NCBI GenBank assembly: GCA_948099385.1
Contig: CANUEZ040000208.1
Span: 1,612,001-1,676,000 of the forward strand
DNA: 64,000 bases
Origin: Fasciola hepatica
Lineage: Eukaryota; Platyhelminthes; Trematoda; Plagiorchiida; Fasciolidae
Direction: 5' to 3'
Made by a program: the position numbers and the translations under genes. The notes under the pieces were generated by a model. The model did no database searches, had not been told where the DNA came from, and saw only the letters and a program-made list of their open reading frames with translations. Shown piece after piece: positions 14,301 through 27,500 of the stretch. Numbering within the stretch: the first letter of the stretch is position 1; every line of letters begins with the position of its first letter.

Positions 14301-16590
14301 ACAAACAAGGGTTGGGGTGAACGAATGTCAGTGGAACACCCAAACCACAAGGCTATCCCATATGGGTCTGAACGCTTTGTTCAACATATACAATACATGA
14401 TATAGCACAATCCCCGAATTGGCTTCGGCTTTCGCTTTCGCTTTGAACGGTAACAACCAAATTCTCGCACACCGATCCAATCCTATGTTCCATCACTTCT
14501 CTATTTATGGGCCTAAGTAAAACCAAGGCATTCCCTTATGAACAATCCCCACACAAATTGCTCATACAATGCAATAGAGCAGTAGCAGAGTAGATTTGTA
14601 TAATATGATTCTCCATGCAGCTTGAACACTGAACTGACCATTGAAAATGATGAAAGCACTGTACAGCTGTTTGATCCGCTAAGGGAATCATGAGCATTGC
14701 ATATGGACAGAGCCCACACGAGGACACGAACAAGGGTTGGGGTGAACGAATGTCAGTCGAACACCCAAACCACAAGGCTATCCGATATGGGTCTCAACGC
14801 TTTGTTCAACATATACAATACATGATATAGCACAATCCCCAAATTGGCTTCGGCTTTCGCTTTCGCTTTGAACGGTAACAACCAAATTCTCGCACACCGA
14901 TCCAATCATATGTTCCATCACATCTATATTTAGGGCCTAAGTAAAACCAAGGCATTCCCTTATGAACAATCCACACAGATTGTTCATACAATGCAATAGA
15001 GCAGTAGCAGAGTAGATTTGTATAATATGATTCTCCATGCAGCTTGAACACTGAACTGACCATTGAAAATTATGGAAGCACTGTACAGCTGTTTGATCCG
15101 CTAAGGGAATCATGAGCATTGCACATGGACAGAGCCCACACGGGGACACGAACAAGGGTTGGGGTGAACGAATGTCAGTCAAACACCCAAACCACAAGGC
15201 TATCCGATATGGGTCTCAACGCTTTGTTCAACATATACAATACATGATATAGCACAATCCCCAAATTGGCTTCCGCTTTCGCTTTCGCTTTGAACGGTAA
15301 CAACCAAATTCTCGCACACCGATCCAATCCTATGTTCCATCACTTCTCTATTTATGGGCCTGAGTAAAACCAAGGCATTCTCTTATGAACAATCCCCACA
15401 CAGATTGCTCATACAATGCAATAGAGCAGTAGCAGAGTAGATTTGTATAATATGATTATCCATGCAGCTTGAACACAGAACTGACCATTGAAAATGATGG
15501 AAGCACTGTACAGCTGTTTGATCCGCTAAGGGAATCATGAGCATTAAACATGGACAGAGCCCACACGGGGACACAAGACAAGGGTTGGGGTGAACGATTG
15601 TCAGTCGAACACCCAAACCACAAGGCTATCCGATATGGGTCTCAACGCTTTGTTCAACATATACAATACATGATATAGCACAATCCTCAAATTGGCTTCG
15701 GCTTTCGCTTTCGCTTTGAACGGTAACAACCAAATTCTCGCACACCGATCCAATCCTATGTTCCATCACTTCTCTATTTATGGGCCTAAGTAAAACCAAG
15801 GCATTCCCTTATGAACAATCCCCACACAGATTGCTCATACAATGCAATAGAGCAGTAGCAGAGTAGATTTGCATAATATGATTCTCCATGCAGCTTGAAC
15901 ACAGAACTGACCATTGAAAATTATGGAAGCACTGTACAGCTGTTTGATCCGCTAAGGGAATCATGAGCATTGCACATGGACAGAGCCCACTCCGAGACAC
16001 GAACAAGGGTTGGTGTGAACGAATGACAGTCGAACACCCAAACCCCAAGGCTAACCGATATGGGTCTCAACGCTTTGTTCAACATATACAATACATGATA
16101 TAGCACAATCCCCAAATTGGATTCGGCTTTCGCTTTCGCTTTGAACGGTAACAACCAAATTCTCGCACACCGATCCAATCCTATGTTACATCACTTCTCT
16201 ATTTATGGGCCTAAATAAAACCAAGGCATTCCCTTATGAACAATCCCCACACAGATTGCTCATACAATGCAATAGAGCAGTAGCAGAGTAGATTTGTATA
16301 ATATGATTCTCCATGCAGCTTGAACACTGAACTGACCATTGAAAATGATTGAAGCACTGTACAGCTGTTTGATCTGCTAATGGAATCATGAGCATTGCAC
16401 ATGGACAGAGCCCACTCGGAGACACGAACAAGGGTTGGGGTGAACGAATGACAGTCGAACACCCACACCACAAGGCTATCCGATATGGGTCTGAACGCTT
16501 TGTTCAACATATACAATACATGATATAGCACAATCCCCAAATTGGCTTCGGCTTTCGCTTTCGCTTTGAACGGTAACAACCAAATTCTCG
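11400..16590 (+). repeat. Higher-order repeat, 6 monomers, period 2,548 bp
   Basis: A series of rare variants recurs with a 2,548-bp offset. CGCACATCGATCC is near 11495 and 14043. The shortened TCTATATTTAGGGCC is near 12374 and 14922, each followed by the two-base deletion AATCCACACAG. GAGCATTAAACATGG is near 12992 and 15540. CCCCAAGGCTAACCG is near 13495 and 16043. GATCTGCTAATGG is near 13824 and 16372. The two units differ at several sites (for example CACTCCGAGAC near 12590 against CACACGGGGAC near 15138). Parts of the same series continue to about 19.6 kb at an offset of about 2,970 bp, so the third pass is rearranged. Confidence 0.85.
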
Positions 16591-19500
16591 CACACCGATC
16601 CAATCATATGTTCCATCACATCTATATTTAGGGCCTAAGTAAAACCAAGGCATTCCCTTATGAACAATCCACACACAGATTGCTCATACAATGCAATAGA
16701 GCAGTAGCAGAGTAGATTTGCATAATATGATTCTCCATGCAGCTTGAACACAGAACTGACCATTGAAAATTATGGAAGCACTGTACAGCTGTTTGATCCG
16801 CTAAGGGAATCATGAGCATTGCACATGGACAGAGCCCACTCCGAGACACGAACAAGGGTTGGGGTGAACGAATGACAGTCGAACACCCAAACCCCAAGGC
16901 TAACCGATATGGGTCTCAACGCTTTGTTCAACATATACAATACATGATATAGCACAATCCCCAAATTGGATTCGGCTTTCGCTTTCGCTTTGAACGGTAA
17001 CAACCAAATTCTCGCACACCGATCCAATCCTATGTTACATCACTTCTCTATTTATGGGCCTAAATAAAACCAAGGCATTCCCTTATGAACAATCCCCACA
17101 CAGATTGCTCATACAATGCAATAGAGCAGTAGCAGAGTAGATTTGTATAATATGATTCTCCATGCAGCTTGAACACTGAACTGACCATTGAAAATGATTG
17201 AAGCACTGTACAGCTGTTTGATCCGCTAAGGGAATCATGAGCATTGCACATGGACAGAGCCCACTCCGAGACACGAACAAGGGTTGGGGTGAACGAATGA
17301 CAGTCGAACACCCAAACCACAAGGCTATCCGATATGGGTCTCAACGCTTTGTTCAACATATACAATACATGATATAGCACAATCCCCAAATTGGCTTCGG
17401 CTTTCGCTTTCGCTTTGAACGGTAACAACCAAATTCTCGCACACCGATCCAATCATATGTTCCATCACATCTATATTTAGGGCCTAAGTAAAACCAAGGC
17501 ATTCCCTTATGAACAATCCCCACACAGATTTTTCATACAATGCAATAGAGCAGTACCAGAGTAGATTTGTTTAATATGATTCTCCATGCAGCTTGAACAC
17601 TGAACTGACCATTGAAAATTATGGAAGCACTGTACAGCTGTTTGATCCGCTAAGGGAATCATGAGCATTAAACATGGACAGAGCCCACTCCGAGACACGA
17701 ACAAGGGTTGGGGTGAACGAATGACAGTCGCACACCCAAACCCCAAGGCTAACCGATATGGGTCTCAACGCTTTGTTCAACATATACAATACATGATATA
17801 GCACAATCCCTAAATTGGCTTCGGCTTTCGCTTTCGCTTTGAACGGTAACAACCAAATTCTCGCACACCGATCCAATCCTATGTTCCATCACTTCTCTAT
17901 TTATGGGCCTAAATAAAACCAAGGCATTCCCTTATGAACAATCCCCACACAGATTGCTCATACAATGCAATAGAGCAGTAGCAGAGTAGATTTGTATAAT
18001 ATGATTCTCCATGCAGCTTGAACACTGAACTGACCATTGAAAATGATGGAAGCACTATACAGCTGTTTGATCCGCTAAGGGAATCATGAGCATTGCACAT
18101 GGACAGAGCCCACTCCGAGACACGAACAAGGGTTGGGGTGAACGAATGACAGTCGAACACCCACACCACAAGGCTATCCGATATGGGTCTCAACGCTTTG
18201 TTCAACATATACAATACATGATATAGCACAATCCCCAAATTGGCTTCGGCTTTCGCTTTCGCTTTGAACGGTAACAACCAAATTCTCGCACACCGATCCA
18301 ATCATATGTTCCATCACATCTATATTTAGGGCCTAAGTAAAACCAAGGCATTCCCTTATGAACAATCCACACAGATTGTTCATACAATGCAATAGAGCAG
18401 TAGCAGAGTAGATTTGTATAATATGATTCTCCATGCAGCTTGAACACTGAACTGACCATTGAAAATTATGGAAGCACTGTAGAGCTGTTTGATCCGCTAA
18501 GGGAATCATGAGCATTAAACATGGACAGAGCCCACACGGGGACACGAACAAGGGTTGGGGTGAACGATTGTCAGTCGAACACCCAAACCACAAGGCTATC
18601 CCATATGGGTCTCAACGCTTTGTTCAACATATACAATACATGATATAGCACAATCCTCAAATTGGCTTCGGCTTTCGCTTTCGCTTTGAACGGTAACAAC
18701 CAAATTCTCGCACACCGATCCAATCCTATGTTCCATCACTTCTCTATTTATGGGCCTAAGTAAAACCAAGGCGTTCCCTTATGAACAATCCCCACACAGA
18801 TTGCTCATACAATGCAATAGAGCAGTAGCAGAGTAGATTTGCATAATATGATTCTCCATGCAGCTTGAACACAGAACTGACCATTGAAAATTATGGAAGC
18901 ACTGTACAGCTGTTTGATCCGCTAAGGGAATCATGAGCATTGCACATGGACAGAGCCCACTCCGAGACACGAACAAGGGTTGGTGTGAACGAATGACAGT
19001 CGAACACCCAAACCCCAAGGCTAACCGATATGGGTCTCAACGCTTTGTTCAACATATACAATACATGATATAGCACAATCCCCAAATTGGATTCGGCTTT
19101 CGCTTTCGCTTTGAACGGTAACAACCAAATTCTCGCACACCGATCCAATCCTATGTTACATCACTTCTCTATTTATGGGCCTAAATAAAACCAAGGCATT
19201 CCCTTATGAACAATCCCCACACAGATTGCTCATACAATGCAATAGAGCAGTAGCAGAGTAGATTTGTATAATATGATTCTCCATGCAGCTTGAACACTGA
19301 ACTGACCATTGAAAATGATTGAAGCACTGTACAGCTGTTTGATCTGCTAATGGAATCATGAGCATTGCACATGGACAGAGCCCACTCCGAGACACGAACA
19401 AGGGTTGGGGTGAACGAATGACAGTCGAACACCCACACCACAAGGCTATCCGATATGGGTCTGAACGCTTTGTTCAACATATACAATACATGATATAGCA

Positions 19501-21189
19501 CAATCCCCAAATTGGCTTCGGCTTTCGCTTTCGCTTTGAACGGTAACAACCAAATTCTCGCACACCGATCCAATCATATGTTCCATCACATCTATATTTA
19601 GGGCCTAAGTAAAACCAAGGCATTCCCTTATGAACAATCCACACAGATTGTTCATACAATGCAATAGAGCAGTACCAGAGTAGATTTGTTTAATATGATT
19701 CTCCATGCAGCTTGAACACTGAACTGACCATTGAAAATTATGGAAGCACTGTAGAGCTGTTTGATCCGCTAAGGGAATCATGAGCATTAAACATGGACAG
19801 AGCCCACACGAGGACACGAACAAGGGTTGGGGTGAACGAATGTCAGTCAAACACCCAAACCACAAGGCTATCCGATATGGGTCTCAACGCTTTGTTCAAC
19901 ATATACAATACATGATATAGCACAATCCCCAAATTGGCTTCGGCTTTCGCTTTCGCTTTGAACGGTAACAACCAATTTCTCGCACACCGATCCAATCATA
20001 TGTTCCATCACATCTATATTTAGGGCCTAAGTAAAACCAAGGCATTCCCTTATGAACAATCCACACAGATTGTTCATACAATGCAATAGAGCAGTAGCAG
20101 AGTAGATTTGTATAATATGATTCTCCATGCAGCTTGAACACTGAACTGACCATTGAAAATTATGGAAGCACTGTACAGCTGTTTGATCCGCTAAGGGAAT
20201 CATGAGCATTAAACATGGACAGAGCCCACTCCGAGACACGAACAAGGGTTGGGGTGAACGAATGTCAGTCAAACACCCAAACCACAAGGCTATCCGATAT
20301 GGGTCTCAACGCTTTGTTCAACATATACAATACATGATATAGCACAATCCCCAAATTGGCTTCCGCTTTCGCTTTCGCTTTGAACGGTAACAACCAGATT
20401 CTCGCACACCGATCCAATCCTATGTTCCATCACTTCTCTATTTATGGGCCTGAGTAAAACCAAGGCATTCTCTTATGAACAATCCCCACACAGATTGCTC
20501 ATACAATGCAATAGAGCAGTAGCAGAGTAGATTTGCATAATATGATTCTCCATGCAGCTTGAACACTGAACTGACCATTGAAAATTATGGAAGCACTGTA
20601 GAGCTGTTTGATCCGCTAAGGGAATCCTGAGCATTGCACATGGACAGAGCCCACTCCGAGACACGAACAAGGGTTGGGGTGAACGAATGTCAGTCGAACA
20701 CCCAAACCACAAGCCTATCCCATATGGGTCTCAACGCTTTGTTCAACATATACAATACATGATATAGCACAATCCCCAAATTGGCTTCGGCTTTCGCTTT
20801 CGCTTTGAACGGTAACAACCAAATTCTCGCACACCGATCCAATCCTATGTTCCATCACTTCTCTATTTATGGGCCTAAGTAAAACCAACGCATTCCCTTA
20901 TGAACAATCCCCACACAGATTGCTCATACAATGCAATAGAGCAGTAGCAGAGTAGATTTGTATAATATGATTCTCCATGAAGCTTGAACACTGAGCTAAC
21001 CATTGGAAATTATGGAGCACTGTACAGCTGTTTGATCCGCTAAGGGAATCATGAGCATTGCACATGGACAGAGCCCACACGGGGACACGAACAAGGGTTG
21101 GGGTGAACGATTGTCAGTCGAACACCCAAACCACAAGCCTATCCGATATGGGTCTCAACGCTTTGTTCAACATATACAATACATGTTAT

Positions 21190-23000
21190 AGCACAATCCC
21201 CAAATTGGCTTCGGCTTTCGCTTTCGCTTTGAACGGTAACAACCAAATTCTCGCACACCGATCCAATCCTATGTTCCATCACTTCTCTATTTATGGGCCA
21301 AAGTAAAACCAAGGCATTCCCTTATGAACAATCCCCACACAGATTGCTCATACAATGCAATAGAGCAGTAGCAGAGTAGATTTGTATAATATGATTCTCA
21401 ATGCAGCTTGAACACTGAACTGACCATTGCAAATGATGGAAGCACTGTACAGCTGTTTGATCCGCTAAGGGAATCATGAGCATTGCACATGGACAGAGCC
21501 CACTCGGAGACACGAACAACGGTTGGGGTGAACGAATGTCAGTCGAACACCCAAACCACAAGGCTATCCGATATGGTTCTCAACGCTTTGTTCAACATAT
21601 ATAATAAATGATATAGCACAATACACAAATTGGCTTCGGCTTCAGCTTTCGCTTTGAACGGTAACAACCAAATTCTCGCACACCGATCCAATCCTATGTT
21701 CCATCACTTCTCTATTTATGGGCCTAAGTAAAACCAAGGCATTCCCTTATGAACAATCCCCACACAGATTGCTCATACAATGCAATAGAGCAGTAGCAGC
21801 GTAGATTTGTATAATATGATTCTCCATGCAGCTTGAACACTGAACGGACCATTGAAAATGATGAAAGCACTGTACAGCTGTTTGATCCGCTAAGGGAATC
21901 ATGAGCATTGCGCATGGACAGCGCTCACACGGGGTCACGAACAAGTGTTGGGGTGAACGATTGTCAGTTGAACACCCAAACCACAAGGCTATCCGATATG
22001 GGTCTCAACGCTTTGTTCAACATATACAATACATGATATAGCACAATCCCCAAATTGGCTTCGGCTTTCGCTTTCGCTTTGAACGGTAACAACCAAATTC
22101 TCGCACACCGATCCAATCCTATGTTCCATCACTTCTCTATTTATGGGCCTAAGTAAAACCAAGGCATTCCCTTATGAACAATCCCCACACAGATTGCTCA
22201 TACAATGCAATAGAGCAGTAGCAGAGTAGATTTGTATAATATGATTCTCAATGCAGCTTGAACACTGAACTGACCATTGCAAATGATGAAAGCACTGTAC
22301 AGCTGTTTGATCCGCTGGGGGAATCATGAGCATTGCACATGGACAGAGCCCACTCGGAGACACGAACACCGGTTGGGGTGAACGAATGTCAGTCGAACAC
22401 CCAAACCACAAGGCTATCCGATATGGTTCTCAACGCTTTGTTCAACATATATAATAAATGATATAGCACAATACACAAATTGGCTTCGGATTTCGCTTTC
22501 GCTTTGAACGGTAACAACCAAATTCTCGCACACCGATCCAATCCTATGTTCCATCACTTCTCTATTTATGGGCCTAAGTAAAACCAAGGCATTCCCTTAT
22601 GAACAATCCACACACAGATTGCTCATACAATGCAATAGAGCAGTAGCAGCGTAGATTTGTATAATATGATTCTCCATGCAGCTTGAACACTGAACGGACC
22701 ATTGAAAATGATGAAAGCACTGTACAGCTGTTTGTTCCGCTAAGGGAATCATGAGCATTGCGCATGGACAGCGCTCACACGGGGTCACGAACAAGCGTTG
22801 GGGTGAACGATTGTCAGTTGAACACCCAAACCACAAGGCTATCCGATATGGGTCTCAACGCTTTGTTCAACATATACAATACATGATATAGCACAATCCC
22901 CAAATTGGCTTCGGCTTTCGCTTTCGCTTTGAACGGTAACAACCAAATTCTCGCACACCGATCCAATCCTATGTTCCATCACTTCTCTATTTATGGGCCT
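21190..23000 (+). repeat. Higher-order repeat, 2 monomers, period 850 bp
   Basis: Two dissimilar monomers alternate. Unusual shared marks are ATATAATAAATGATATAGC with AATACACAAATTGG (near 21598 and 22448), GTAGCAGCGTAG (near 21794 and 22644), CTGAACGGACC (near 21840 and 22690) and GCGCATGGACAGCGCTCACAC (near 21910 and 22760). The match begins near 21190 and fades near 23000, where AAACCCAGGCATT monomers take over. The two copies have several point differences, so this doubling looks older than the 2,550-bp one further right. Confidence 0.8.
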
Positions 23001-24559
23001 AAATAAAACCCAGGCATTCCCTTATGAACAATCCCCACACAGATTGCTCATACAATGCAATAGAGCATTAGCAGAATAGATTTGTATAATATCATTCTCC
23101 ATGCAGCTTGAACACTGATCTAACCATTGAAAATTATGGAAGCACTGTACAGCTGTTTGATCCGCTAAGGGAATCATGAGCATTGCACATGGACAGAGCC
23201 CACACGGGGACACGAACAAGGGTTGGGGTGAACGAATGTCAGTCAAACACCCAAACCACAAGGCTATCCGATATGGGTCTCAACGCTTTGTTCAACATAT
23301 ACAATACATGATATAGCACAATCCCCAAATTGGCTTCGGCTTTCGCTTTCGCTTTGAACGGTAACAACCAAATTCTCGCACACCGATCCAATCCTATGTT
23401 CCATCACTTCTCTATTTATGGGCCTAAATAAAACCCAGGCATTCCCTTATGAACAATCCCCACACAGGTTGCTCATACAATGCAATAGAGCAGTAGCAGA
23501 ATAGATTTGTATAATATGATTCTCCATGCAGCTTGAACACTGATCTAACCATTGAAAATTATGGAAGCACTGTACAGCTGTTTGATCCGCTAAGGGAATC
23601 ATGAGCATTGCACATGGACAGAGCCCACACGGGGACACGAACAAGGGTTGGGGTGAACGAATGTCAGTCGAACACCCAAACCACAAGGCTATCCGATATG
23701 GGTCTCAACGCTTTGTTCAACATATACAATACATGATATAGCACAATCCCCAAATTGGCTTCGGATTTTGCTTTCGCTTTGAACGGTAACAACCAAATTC
23801 TCGCACACCGATCCAATCCTATGTTCCATCACTTCTCTATTTATGGGCCAAAGTAAAACCAAGGCATTCCCTTATGAACAATCCCCACACAGATTGCTCA
23901 TACAATGCAATAGAGCAGTAGCAGAATAGATTTGTATAATATGATTCTCCATGCAGCTTGAACACTGAACTGACCATTGAAAATTATTGAAGCACTGTAC
24001 AGCTGTTTGATCCGCTAAGGGAATCATGAGCATTGCACATGAACAGGGCCCACTCGGAGACACGAACAAGGGTTGAGGTGAACGAATGTCAGTCGATCAC
24101 CCAAACCACAAGGCTATCCGATATGGGTCTCAACGCTTTTTTCAACATATACAATACATGATATAGCACAATCCCCAAATTGGCTTCGGCTTTCGCTTTC
24201 GCTTTGAACGGTAACAACCAAATTCTCGCACACCGATCCAATCATATGTTCCATCACTTCTCTATTTATGGGCCTAAGTAAAACCAAGGCATTCCCTTAT
24301 GAACAATCCCCACACAGATTGCTCATACAATGCAATAGAGCAGTAGCAGAGTAGATTTGTATAATATGATTCTCCATGCAGCTTGAACACTGAACTGACC
24401 ATTGAAAATTATGGAAGCACTTTACAGCTGTTTGATCCGCTAAGGGAATCATGAGCAATGCACATGGACAGAGCCCACACGGGGACACGAACAAGGGTTG
24501 GGGTGAACGATTGTCAGTCGAACACCCAAATCACAAGGCTATACCATATGTGTCTGAAC

Positions 24560-27500
24560 GCTTTGTTCAACATATACAATACATGATATAGCACAATCCC
24601 CAAATTGGCTTCGGCTTTCGCTTTCGCTTTGAACGGTAACAACCAAATTCTCGCACACCGATCCAATCCTATGTTCCATCACTTCTCTATTTATGGGCCT
24701 AAGTAAAACCAAGGCATTCCCTTATGAACAATCCCCACACAGGTTGCTCATACAATGCAATAGAGCAGTAGCAGAGTAGATTTGTATAATATGATTCTCC
24801 ATGCAGCTTGAACACTGAACTGACCATTGAAAATGATGAAAGCACTGTACAGCTGTTTGATCCGCTAAGGGAATCATGAGCAATGCACATGGACAGAGCC
24901 CACTCGGAGACACGAACAAGGGTTGGGGTGAACGAATGTCCGTCGAACACCCTAACCACAAGGCTATACCATATGGGTCTCAACGCTTTTTTCAACATAT
25001 ACAATACATGATATAGCACAATCCCCAAATTGGCTTCGGCTTTCGCTTTCGCTTTGAACGGTAACAACCAAATTCTCGCACACCGATCCAATCCTATGTT
25101 CCATCACTTCTCTATTTATGGGCCTAAGTAAAACCAAGGCATTCCCTTATGAACAATCCCCACACAGGTTGCTCATACAATGCAATAGAGCAGTAGCAGA
25201 ATAGATTTGTATAAAATAATTCTCCATGCAGCTTGAACACTGATCTAACCATTGAAAATTATGGAGCACTGTACAGCTGTTTGATCCGCTAAGGGAATCA
25301 TGAGCATTGCACATGGACAGAGCCCACTCGGAGACACGAACAAGGGTTGGGGTGAACGAATGACAGTCGAACACCCAAACCCCAAGGCTAACCGATATGG
25401 GTCTCAACGCTTTGTTCAACATATACAATACATGATATAGCACAATCCCCGAATTGGCTTCGGCTTTCGCTTTCGCTTTGAACGGTAACAACCAAATTCT
25501 CGCACACCGATCCAATCCTATGTTCCATCACTTCTCTATTTATGGGCCTAAGTAAAACCAAGGCATTCCCTTATGAACAATCCCCACACAGATTGCTCAT
25601 ACAATGCAATAGAGCAGTAGCAGCGTAGATTTGTATAATATGATTCTCCATGCAGCTTGAACACTGAACTGACCATTGAAAATTATGGAAGCACTGTACA
25701 GCTGTTTGATCCGCTAAGGGAATCATGAGCATTGCACATGGACAGGGCCCACTCGGAGACACGAACACGGGTTGAGGTGAACGAATGTCAGTCGATCACC
25801 CAAACCACAAGGCTATCCGATATGGGTCTCAACGCTTTTTTCAACAAATACAATACATGATATAGCACAATCCCCAAATTGGCTTCGGCTTTCGCTTTCG
25901 CTTTGAACGGTAACAACCAAATTCTCGCACACCGATCCAATCATATGTTCCATCTTTTCTCTATTTATGGGCCTAAGTAAAACCAAGGCATTCCCTTATG
26001 AACAATCCCCACACAGATTGCTCATACAATGCAATAGAGCAGTAGCAGAGTAGATTTGTATAATATGATTCTCCATGCAGCTTGAACACTGATCTAACCA
26101 TTGAAAATTATGGAGCACTGTACAGCTGTTTGATCCGCTAAGGGAATCATGAGCAATGCACATGGACAGAGCCCACACGGGGACACGAACAAGGGTTGGG
26201 GTGAACGATTGTCAGTCGAACACCCAAACCACAAGGCTATCCGATATGGGTCTCAACGCTTTGTTCAACATATACAATACATGATATAGCACAATCCCCA
26301 AATTGGCTTCGGCTTTCGCTTTCGCTTTGAACGGTAACAACCAAATTCTCGCACACCGATCCAATCCTATGTTCCATCACTTCTCTATTTATGGGCCTAA
26401 GTAAAACCAACGCATTCCCTTATGAACAATCCCCACACAGGTTGCTCATACAATGCAATAGAGCAGTAGCAGAGTAGATTTGTATAATATGATTCTCCAT
26501 GCAGCTTGAACACTGAACTGACCATTGAAAATGATGAAAGCACTGTACAGCTGTTTGATCCGCTAAGGGAATCATGAGCATTGCACATGGACTGAACCCA
26601 CTCGGAGACACGAACACGGGTTGGGGTGAACGAATGTCAGTCGAACACCCAAACCACAAGCCTATCCGATATGGGTCTCAACGCTTTGTTCAACATATAC
26701 AATACATGATATAGCACAATCCCCGAATTGGCTTCGGCTTTCGCTTTCGCTTTGAACGGTAACAACCAAATTCTCGCACACCGATCCAATCCTATGTTCC
26801 ATCACTTCTCTATTTATGGGCCTAAGTAAAACCAAGGCATTCCCTTATGAACAATCCCCACACAGATTGCTCATACAATGCAATAGAGCAGTAGCAGAGT
26901 AGATTTGTATAATACGATTCTCCATGCAGCTTGAACACTGAACTGACCATTGAAAATTATGGAAGCACTGTACAGCTGTTTGATCCGCTAAGGGAATCAT
27001 GAGCAATGCACATGGACAGAGCCCACTCGGAGACACGAACAAGGGTTGGGGTGAACGATTGTCAGTCGAACACCCTAACCACAAGGCTATCCGATATGGG
27101 TCTCAACGCTTTTTTCAACATATACAATACATGATATAGCACAATCCCCAAATTGGCTTCGGCTTTCGCTTTCGCTTTGAACGGTAACAACCAAATTCTC
27201 GCACACCGATCCAATCCTATGTTCCATCACTTCTCTATTTATGGGCCTAAGTAAAACCAACGCATTCCCTTATGAACAATCCCCACACAGGTTGCTCATA
27301 CAATGCAATAGAGCAGTAGCAGAATAGATTTGTATAATATAATTCTCCATGCAGCTTGAACACTGATCTAACCATTGAAAATTATGGAAGCACTGTACAG
27401 CTGTTTGATCCGCTAAGGGAATCATGAGCAATGCACATGGACAGAGCCCACACGGGGACACGAACAAGGGTTGGGGTGAACGATTGTCAGTCGAACACCC

